Below, piece after piece: positions 7,800-13,343 of a stretch of 15,782 nucleotides of DNA (its first letter is position 1; every line of letters starts with the position of its first letter). The notes below the pieces were generated by a model. That model worked only from the letters and a program-made list of their open reading frames with translations, was not told where the DNA came from and searched no databases. The stretch comes from GCA-020344555 sp964405925 (lineage in GTDB: Bacteria; Planctomycetota; Phycisphaerae; UBA1845), in NCBI GenBank assembly GCA_964405925.1, contig CAYOQG010000122.1, forward strand, positions 1 to 15,782. The letters are read 5' to 3'. Position numbers and translations under genes: made by a program.

Positions 7800-9512
7800 C
7801 TAGTCGACAATTCCCTCAGCCTGGGTGATCCGCAGCAGATCCTCGGGTGTGGTCACGCCGTTGAGGATCTTCAGCTTACCATCCTCCAGCAGGGTGCGCA
7901 TTCCGGCCGCCTTGCAGGCCGCCCTTAGCTGTGTCGTCGGCGCCCGCTTGAAGGCGAGGTCCCGTATTTCGTTGTTCATCAGGAACATCTCGAAAATACC
8001 GAGCCGTCCGCGATAACCGGTATTTCTGCACCGCTTGCACCCCGCCCCCTTCCAGATGGTCTTCCCTTCCAGCTCTTCCTCCTTGAAGCCCAACAACCTG
8101 AGCGTTCGCGGGTCAGGCTTCTCGTCCACGGTCTTGCACTCTGAGCAAATGACACGGATCAGGCGCTGGGCCATGATGGCCTGGATCGAGCTGGCCACCA
8201 GAAACGGCTTAATACCCATGTCCAGAAGTCGAGTGATGGCCGAAGGGGCGTCGTTTGTATGAAGCGTGCTGAACACAAGGTGCCCCGTCAGTGCCGCCTG
8301 AATCGCCACGTCGCCGACCTCACGGTCACGAATCTCCCCGACGAGGATGATGTTGGGCGCCTGACGCAACATGGCACGGAGAATCCGGGCGAAGGTAAGT
8401 TGAATTTCTTCCTTGACCTGACACTGGTTCATTCCCGTGAAGTTGTATTCAACCGGGTCCTCAGCGGTGATGATCTTCTTGTCCGGGCGATTCAGGGCCT
8501 GAAGCGCCGAGTAGAGTGTCGTGGTCTTGCCCGACCCGGTCGGCCCGGTCACGAGGAAGATGCCGTTGGGGCGCTGAATAATTTTCTGGAACTTCTGGAA
8601 ATCGTCCTCTTCGAAACCCAAGGCCTGGAGACCAACGTTGGCGGATTCCGGGCGCAGAATTCGCAAAACAACGCTCTCCCCGTGGTAGGCAGGAAGGGCA
8701 CTGACACGAAAGTCGATCTGGCTGCCGCCGATCTTCATCTTGATTCGACCGTCCTGCGTCGTACGCCGCTCGGCAATGTCCATACCCGACATGATCTTGA
8801 AACGCGTCGTGACCGGGGCTTGCATGTTCTTGGGGATGTCGTCACGAACCTGGCAAACGCCGTCGATGCGATAACGCACCCGTACACGGTCATCCATCGG
8901 CTCGATGTGAATATCGCTCGCCCGGCTGTGGACGGCTTCGGTGATCAGCAAGTTGACGAGACGCACAATCGGGGCGTCACCGTCCTGGTCCTTTTCCAGC
9001 ACTTTCCCATAGGACTCTTCCCCTTCCTCTGGGGCCTCCTGGTCAATGCTGGCCATCGTTTGTGACAGCACATCGCCGTCGGGATTGACAAACTTCTCGA
9101 TGTATCGCTTGACCTTTGTCGTCGCGGCAAGTGTTGGAACAATCTCTCGGTTGAGCCGGAAACGCAATAGGTCCAGGGTCTCCAAATCCAAAGGATCCGT
9201 CACGATGACCTTGAGCCGGCTACCCTCTTCGGAAAGCGGTAACACCAGGTAGTCCTCGATGAGCTTCGAGGGGATCAAATCAAGGACTGTACGATCGACG
9301 GGGTGATGATCCAGATCAATGAATTCGAGCCCGAACTGGGTCGCCAGAGCCTTGGCGACGTCGTCCTCGCTGGCCAGCTCCAGTTCGATCAAGGCTTCTC
9401 CGAGCCGCTTCCCATGATCCATGCCGTACTTCAGGGCATCGGAGAGCGCCTTTTCATCGATGATCTTCCATTCCACCAGGGTCTCGCCCAGTTTTTGCCG
9501 TTTTCTTGCCAT
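7800..9512 (-). CDS. pilB: PilB/GspE-type assembly ATPase, first of two (570 aa)
   Basis: First gene of the pilus operon and a cytoplasmic assembly ATPase. The N-terminal domain (about 7-140) is MshEN-like, but its two repeats, KLGETLVEWK... and RLGEALIELE..., have Lys and Glu where the c-di-GMP motif needs Gly, and the first also lacks the final Gln. Catalytic motifs are intact: Walker A GPTGSGKT (323-330), Asp box AEDP (350-353), Walker B region NIILVGE (387-393), His box TGHLVFSTLH (409-418). Cys456, 459, 492 and 495 form the zinc motif. Just before Walker B it reads RQAPN where the other ATPase reads RQDPD. Length is normal for PilB. The ATG at 9512 is the only sensible start; the ribosome binding site before it is weak. 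It probably either shares the PilC platform with the second ATPase or drives a separate fibre. Confidence 0.93.
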   Translation of the reverse strand: MARKRQKLGETLVEWKIIDEKALSDALKYGMDHGKRLGEALIELELASEDDVAKALATQFGLEFIDLDHHPVDRTVLDLIPSKLIEDYLVLPLSEEGSRLKVIVTDPLDLETLDLLRFRLNREIVPTLAATTKVKRYIEKFVNPDGDVLSQTMASIDQEAPEEGEESYGKVLEKDQDGDAPIVRLVNLLITEAVHSRASDIHIEPMDDRVRVRYRIDGVCQVRDDIPKNMQAPVTTRFKIMSGMDIAERRTTQDGRIKMKIGGSQIDFRVSALPAYHGESVVLRILRPESANVGLQALGFEEDDFQKFQKIIQRPNGIFLVTGPTGSGKTTTLYSALQALNRPDKKIITAEDPVEYNFTGMNQCQVKEEIQLTFARILRAMLRQAPNIILVGEIRDREVGDVAIQAALTGHLVFSTLHTNDAPSAITRLLDMGIKPFLVASSIQAIMAQRLIRVICSECKTVDEKPDPRTLRLLGFKEEELEGKTIWKGAGCKRCRNTGYRGRLGIFEMFLMNNEIRDLAFKRAPTTQLRAACKAAGMRTLLEDGKLKILNGVTTPEDLLRITQAEGIVD

Positions 9513-9542
9513 GGGTGATCAGATCCACATTCGCAGGCCGTG

Positions 9543-9548
9543 ATTATC
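9543..9548 (-). promoter_or_regulatory. Possible -10 element upstream of the pilus operon
   Basis: GATAAT on the minus strand lies 31 bases upstream of the first ATPase start, in the only intergenic stretch before that operon. No convincing -35 box is found at the right distance, so this is only a candidate. Confidence 0.22.
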
Positions 9549-9956
9549 AACCAAGCCGGCATCCGGTGACACGCGGACCGTCGTCCAGGACCGCCGTGCG
9601 CGCAACCTACCGCCGTATCAGCATCGGCGGGCTGGCCCACCCAGGCCACACTGCGAAAGCCATGCGCCGACATCGGGCTGGCAGCTACCGCTGCATACTA
9701 CGACCTCTTCACGGAGGCGACCCGGGGCGTGACCCAACGGTAGTACGTCGATGCATACTGCGACACTAGGCTCCAGTTGTCTCGCAAACGGACGTCCGAA
9801 AACTGGCGCGCGACGCTACGCACGTCGGCTGCCAAGACAACCTGGCACATCCATACCGATTTTACTGGCCTGCTGCGGCTCTTTCAACCGCTTACCATGC
9901 CACGATCGAGCCATTCGGCGTAGAATATCCCTTGGTTTGCCCAGGAAGAGGTGGAC

Positions 9957-9997
9957 AGGGTTGCCTCCCGACCCTGCTCGGGCCGGGAGACAACCCT
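9957..9997 (-). terminator. Hairpin terminator-like element after the 641-aa gene
   Basis: Read on the minus strand, AGGGTTG-T-CTCCCG-G-CCC pairs with GGG-T-CGGGAG-G-CAACCCT around a 5-base loop, giving 18 continuous pairs. The two single interruptions are G-U wobbles in the minus-strand RNA but C/A mismatches in the plus-strand RNA, so the structure fits a transcript of the 641-residue gene that ends 38 bases upstream. No U-run follows, only a pyrimidine-rich stretch, so the stem may stabilise a 3' end or act with Rho. Confidence 0.65.
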
Positions 9998-10034
9998 TAA
10001 TCTTTCCCCACGAGTCAACGAATTCAGTTTCTGC

Positions 10035-11960
10035 CTACGCTTGCGCCCGCTGTGCTCGGGCCCGTCTGAGCACCACCGTCCCGGCCGCAAGCACCAGCAG
10101 GACCAACACCGCCATACCCCAGTCGGTAACCGCCGGGATATCTCCCCGCATGGGGGCGTGTACGGGGCCGATCCCATACCCCACGTGGACGTCCCAATCG
10201 GCTGACGTGGTGCCGTTGGCGTTCACCGCTTGCCACTCGACATCATGCGAAGGCCACTTGTGATTATATCCGAACTTGAAGAACGTGCCCACCGCTTCTG
10301 CCGGCCCGCTCCAATGGATCATAAACGGGCAGTTCCCATCTGGTCCGGGCGAGATGTCGCCGTGCGCCGTCTTTCCGGGGTTATGCTGGATGTCTCTCGT
10401 GTTCTCCTCGACCGTAAACGTCCATCCAGGAGGCATACAAATACTCGAGTAATTCCTGACATTGGCGTCTACCGTCCCGATATACAGGTCGGTCAGGCTT
10501 TGATCTTCATTGCTTACTGGGTAGCTATACATCCGGGGCCCTGGAAGGCAAGTCGCCTCGACCTCACCGCTTCCACCCGATTCCGTCCCGTCGCACGCCA
10601 CCGTGGGTGGGACTGGAAGTGGTGGGAGCGGAAGTACGATACCTTCAAACAGCTCAAGATCTCCCGGATAGTCCGGGAGAAAGCCGAGTCCGTGTCCTGC
10701 CACGATCAGGAACCCGAAGGGCGCGTTCGCGACCCAATGCGGCAGGTTGTCGTTCCTGAAGAAGACCGGGACGGCCGGCGTGTGCCCATGAATATAAACG
10801 ACTCTGGGCGGGAAACGGAGCAGATTGTCGTTGTATACGAGCAGGGGCAGGTGCGGGAGGTTATACAGTGTCGCTCCGGGCTCTGGCAGCGACACGGCAG
10901 GCGGGAGAAACGCCTCGACGTTTGCGTTGAAGAAGCTCTCGGCCGGGAAGTCCTGGGCGGGATCTCCGCCGATAGGTCCCGCTTTGGACTCCACCTCACC
11001 CGGACTGAGGGCAAGGTGGGCATACGTGGGCCTGCCCGCCTGAAGCAGGACCCCAAACCCGGTCCAGTCCGTCATGTTGAGCGATACGATTTCCGTGTGC
11101 ACCTCTCGAGTGCCCGCAGGCCCCTCGAATCCCGGCGGGCGCAGAAACATGTGCAAGTCACTGATGACAGTGGCCGCGGAGCCGACGGCAGTTCCCCCGA
11201 CGTCACTTGGGTCACCGTCGAGGTGCGGGGCGCTGCGCCCAATCTGTGTTACTGGGTCGTACAGATAGGGACTTGTCAGTATCCCAGTGGTTCCATTGTA
11301 CCCAGGGTAATTAGCCATCATAGTCTGGTACTGTGGAAGCACCCAAATCTTGAACAAACCGAGAGATGACGTGGGCGCGTCATCGCATGGCGGGTCGTGA
11401 TCGGCGGTACAACTCGCCCCAAAACCGAGATCGGTATTGTCCACGGGCGCGTGCACAGGTCCAAAACCGAGACCGACATCTGCTCCCCAGTCCACTACAG
11501 TTGCCCCAACATCGTCAACCAGTGACCACCCTACATCGTGCGAATGCCATGGGTGGTTGAACCCAAACGTGAAGTTTACAGGACCGCTGCCTGCCATGCG
11601 GTAGAAGTGGATAACGTAGGGGCAGTTGCCATCCGGGCCGGGTGAAGTACCGCCATGCGCCGTCTTCCCTGAGTAATCCTGAAAATTGTTGAGTATGATC
11701 TCAAAACCCCACGTTGAAAGCTTGCAGACGTTGACGTACCGAGTGATGTCACCGTCATGGGTCCCAATGTAAATGTGCTGAAGCGATCCGTTAGGATCAG
11801 TGACGGGATAGGTGTAGCGTAGGTTGCTCAGCCCATTAATGGAACACTCGGTACTGACGACACCACTGCCGCCAGACTCTGTTCCGTCACAACTTAGCGT
11901 TTGAGCGAGCGCAGGGCTGCTAAACGCCCCCGCCAGTAGAAGTAATAACAGCTTTCGCAT
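10035..11960 (-). CDS. Exported two-repeat surface protein with IPTL-CTERM-like sorting tail (641 aa)
   Basis: The protein starts with a clear signal peptide (MRKLLLLLLAGAFSSPALAQ, cleaved after about residue 20). Two copies of a ~148-residue domain lie at 24-172 and 456-603; each begins CDGTESGGSG, contains GKTAHG..SPGPDGNCP and ends GFGPVHAP or GIGPVHAP. Between them is a Pro/Gly-rich region (about 280-425) with REVHTEIVSLN, LSPGEVES and FPPRVVYIHGHTPAVPV, a combination I associate with secreted planctomycetal proteins. The end, IPAVTDWGM (608-616) followed by a hydrophobic helix and RRARAQR, has the layout of the IPTLxxWG-CTERM sorting signal linked to exosortase H. It is therefore probably exported, anchored in a membrane and then processed. 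AAGGAG stands 6 bases before the ATG. The gene follows the Lnt-like gene after 34 bases and may be cotranscribed. Its biochemical function is not recognised. Confidence 0.85.
   Translation of the reverse strand: MRKLLLLLLAGAFSSPALAQTLSCDGTESGGSGVVSTECSINGLSNLRYTYPVTDPNGSLQHIYIGTHDGDITRYVNVCKLSTWGFEIILNNFQDYSGKTAHGGTSPGPDGNCPYVIHFYRMAGSGPVNFTFGFNHPWHSHDVGWSLVDDVGATVVDWGADVGLGFGPVHAPVDNTDLGFGASCTADHDPPCDDAPTSSLGLFKIWVLPQYQTMMANYPGYNGTTGILTSPYLYDPVTQIGRSAPHLDGDPSDVGGTAVGSAATVISDLHMFLRPPGFEGPAGTREVHTEIVSLNMTDWTGFGVLLQAGRPTYAHLALSPGEVESKAGPIGGDPAQDFPAESFFNANVEAFLPPAVSLPEPGATLYNLPHLPLLVYNDNLLRFPPRVVYIHGHTPAVPVFFRNDNLPHWVANAPFGFLIVAGHGLGFLPDYPGDLELFEGIVLPLPPLPVPPTVACDGTESGGSGEVEATCLPGPRMYSYPVSNEDQSLTDLYIGTVDANVRNYSSICMPPGWTFTVEENTRDIQHNPGKTAHGDISPGPDGNCPFMIHWSGPAEAVGTFFKFGYNHKWPSHDVEWQAVNANGTTSADWDVHVGYGIGPVHAPMRGDIPAVTDWGMAVLVLLVLAAGTVVLRRARAQRAQA
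10152..10595 (-). repeat. Domain repeat copy 2 in the 641-aa surface protein
   Basis: Encodes residues 456-603, the second CDGTESGGSG...GPVHAP unit. The protein pattern is kept but the DNA has diverged from copy 1, so the duplication is old. Confidence 0.8.
11445..11891 (-). repeat. Domain repeat copy 1 in the 641-aa surface protein
   Basis: Encodes residues 24-172, directly after the signal peptide. Four cysteine positions correspond between the copies: the CDG cysteine, the next Cys (39 in copy 1, 471 in copy 2), the Cys 24-30 residues before GKTAHG and the GNCP cysteine. This hints at two disulfides per unit. Confidence 0.8.
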
Positions 11961-11966
11961 GATCCT

Positions 11967-11972
11967 CTCCTT
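11967..11972 (-). promoter_or_regulatory. Strong ribosome binding site of the 641-aa gene
   Basis: AAGGAG on the minus strand, 6 bases before the ATG at 11960. It is the best Shine-Dalgarno match in the window and suggests strong translation of the surface protein. Confidence 0.7.
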
Positions 11973-11994
11973 GTTTTGCTATGCGTACGGGGGT

Positions 11995-12819
11995 TCAACG
12001 GGCACACTTGGCCCGGAGAGTTCCCGTATTTCGGCCAGTTTTGATGGGATGCAACTCCGCCTCTCTGCTTCTTACGGCCCAGGCGAGGCACCCCGGTACA
12101 TTCCGTTGTTCTGGTCTTCTCGAGATATGCGCGCCGCAGGGCGGCGGGGCCCGCGGTGATGATGCCGGTATGGCGAATAGCGGAAACGCGCTAAACGTCT
12201 GTGCGCTCAGGATTGTCGTCTCATAGCCCCTCTTTTCTGGAGGGGCCGGCTGAGGGATGACAATGCGAACCTTGCTGAGCACTGCAATCAGGGCGGCGTT
12301 GACAACGGCAACGAAGAATCCCAGCAAAACATACCCAAACGCATTGGTGACCCAGTGAAGAAGCGTCGTTCCACCTGATGCGCTCGCAACCAGACTGCGA
12401 TTCACTCCAAGCGGCTCGAGGGCAAACTCGACACCCATCCACCCAACGCTCAGAACGAAGGGGCTGAAACCGATCCGCCGCGTGAGGTAAGCACCCAGGC
12501 AGGCGTACACCGAGGGTATCACGATGCATAGTGCCATCGAACCCATCGAGAGCTCGACGAGCCGGCCAGGGGCCACAACCAAGAACATCGACAGCGAGAC
12601 GCCCCACCCCGCACCGCACACACCGGCCTTACACGGTTGATAGGCGTAGATGACGATGAATAAGGGGAAAAGAGCCAGCCAGCTAAACCGCACCTGTTCG
12701 TGTGAGGCGGTGTCTAGTGCCACGATGTAGGCGCTGGCCAATAGTAGCAGGAGCAATCCTGCGACCTTGACCCCCGCGAGTCCGCAGGCCAGGCTACTGC
12801 GCTGGTCTTTATTTGCCAC
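11995..12819 (-). CDS. Lnt-like membrane protein lacking the nitrilase domain (274 aa)
   Basis: A polytopic membrane protein. Hydrophobic segments lie at about 14-35, 46-60, 65-84, 93-113, 119-135 and 160-183. The stretch WMGVEFALEPLGVNRSLVASAS followed some residues later by VTNAFGYVLLGFFVAVVNAALIAV resembles the membrane part of apolipoprotein N-acyltransferase, where W..VE..R and GVYGVSFLV..VNA..A occur. The catalytic carbon-nitrogen hydrolase domain (about 250 residues in Lnt) is absent; instead residues ~186-274 are a Pro/Arg-rich tail with no recognised fold. The start is GTG with a weak ribosome binding site next to a small hairpin. It could be a degenerate lnt, or a stand-alone membrane protein acting on lipids or on its sorted neighbour downstream. 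I give no gene symbol because the acyltransferase activity cannot be present in this form. Confidence 0.6.
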   Translation of the reverse strand: MANKDQRSSLACGLAGVKVAGLLLLLLASAYIVALDTASHEQVRFSWLALFPLFIVIYAYQPCKAGVCGAGWGVSLSMFLVVAPGRLVELSMGSMALCIVIPSVYACLGAYLTRRIGFSPFVLSVGWMGVEFALEPLGVNRSLVASASGGTTLLHWVTNAFGYVLLGFFVAVVNAALIAVLSKVRIVIPQPAPPEKRGYETTILSAQTFSAFPLFAIPASSPRAPPPCGAHISRRPEQRNVPGCLAWAVRSREAELHPIKTGRNTGTLRAKCAR

Positions 12820-12824
12820 AGCTC

Positions 12825-12843
12825 AGACCCCAGATACGGGTCT
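12825..12843 (-). promoter_or_regulatory. Hairpin next to the GTG start of the Lnt-like gene
   Basis: AGACCC and GGGTCT form a 6-pair stem with a 7-base loop in the minus-strand RNA. The stem ends 5 bases before the GTG start and takes in the only G-run that could serve as ribosome binding site, so it could lower translation. Confidence 0.3.
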
Positions 12844-12880
12844 AAAGGCTTGATCGACGGGGATTGGCGGGTGTACCGTT

Positions 12881-12902
12881 CTATTCTGCAGTTTGAGAAT
12901 AG
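12881..12902. promoter_or_regulatory. Perfect 7-base inverted repeat, possible operator
   Basis: CTATTCT, an 8-base spacer and AGAATAG, centred about 70 bases upstream of the Lnt-like start. The AT-rich symmetric arms in a GC-rich background fit a protein-binding site, though a transcript hairpin is equally possible. Confidence 0.3.
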
Positions 12903-13022
12903 CGCAGTCCCCGCCCGTTGAGCCGCTCTACGTCAGCCAAGTGTCTGCCACAAAACCCCATCGCTGCAAGCCTCATGCACGGGAGCTGATTCCCTACCTG
13001 TCGAAACACCAACATGCTTGTG

Positions 13023-13040
13023 TCACGGAAATGTCCGTGA
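13023..13040. repeat. Short hairpin TCACGGA-AATG-TCCGTGA
   Basis: A perfect 7-base inverted repeat with a 4-base loop in the middle of the gene-free stretch. No T-run follows on either strand, so I do not call it a terminator. Confidence 0.3.
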
Positions 13041-13343
13041 TCGGTGTGCTTGCCTGCCCACACACCGGAATATGAACGCACCACCACGAGTCTACCGCGG
13101 TTCGTGCCAAGTGCAAGAGGGAAATGTGTTCTCTGGTCTCCGATCTGACCCAGTAACGCAGCCAAGTCCTCTCCCTTCTTTGCGGCACCATGTCAATCTG
13201 GGAGGGGTGTGGAACCTCGGGTACCGCCAATTGGGCGAGGGCCCGCACATGCAAAGCCTCTGTCGCTTCAGGCAAGACCAGGTGCCTCGGCGTTGCACTC
13301 AAGAGCTGACTCGACAGGACAGGTCTTGGGGCTGCGAATCAGC

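Larger units (their letters stand above)
9513..10034. other. Intergenic region between surface-protein genes and pilus operon
   Basis: About 520 bases without a gene that I can support. It holds a strong hairpin at 9957-9997, a 10-base perfect palindrome CGGACGTCCG at 9789-9798, and a 13-base near-repeat TGCATACT(A/G)CGAC at 9692 and 9752, exactly 60 bases apart. Small open frames here show no family resemblance or ribosome binding sites. It must contain the operon promoter if the operon is transcribed separately. Confidence 0.6.
12820..13343. other. Intergenic region with several inverted repeats
   Basis: About 520 bases without a gene that I can support; the small open frames here have no recognisable family, no membrane or signal segments and no ribosome binding sites. 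Three perfect inverted repeats occur: AGACCC/GGGTCT at 12825-12843, CTATTCT/AGAATAG at 12881-12902 and TCACGGA/TCCGTGA at 13023-13040. The first two lie just before the Lnt-like gene. I do not find an obvious terminator directly after the 794-residue gene. Confidence 0.55.

Noticed and set aside
9692..9764. Direct repeat TGCATACT(A/G)CGAC, two copies 60 bases apart
   Set aside because: Only 13 bases with one mismatch and no third copy; not enough for a regulatory repeat or a CRISPR-like array.
9789..9798. Perfect 10-base palindrome CGGACGTCCG
   Set aside because: A single short GC-rich palindrome is expected by chance in this background and has no flanking partner site.
10230..11369. Long plus-strand open frame of 379 codons opposite the 641-aa gene
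   Set aside because: It is antisense to a well-supported exported protein with a signal peptide, repeats and a sorting tail; the translated product has no recognisable features.
11995..12819. Reading the 274-aa membrane protein as an exosortase for the adjacent sorted protein
   Set aside because: I do not find the conserved Cys, Arg and His arrangement of exosortases; the Lnt-like membrane pattern fits better.
12881..13302. Overlapping small open frames of 60-102 codons on both strands
   Set aside because: No start signals, no family resemblance and strongly biased Arg/Pro/His composition typical of spurious frames in GC-rich DNA.
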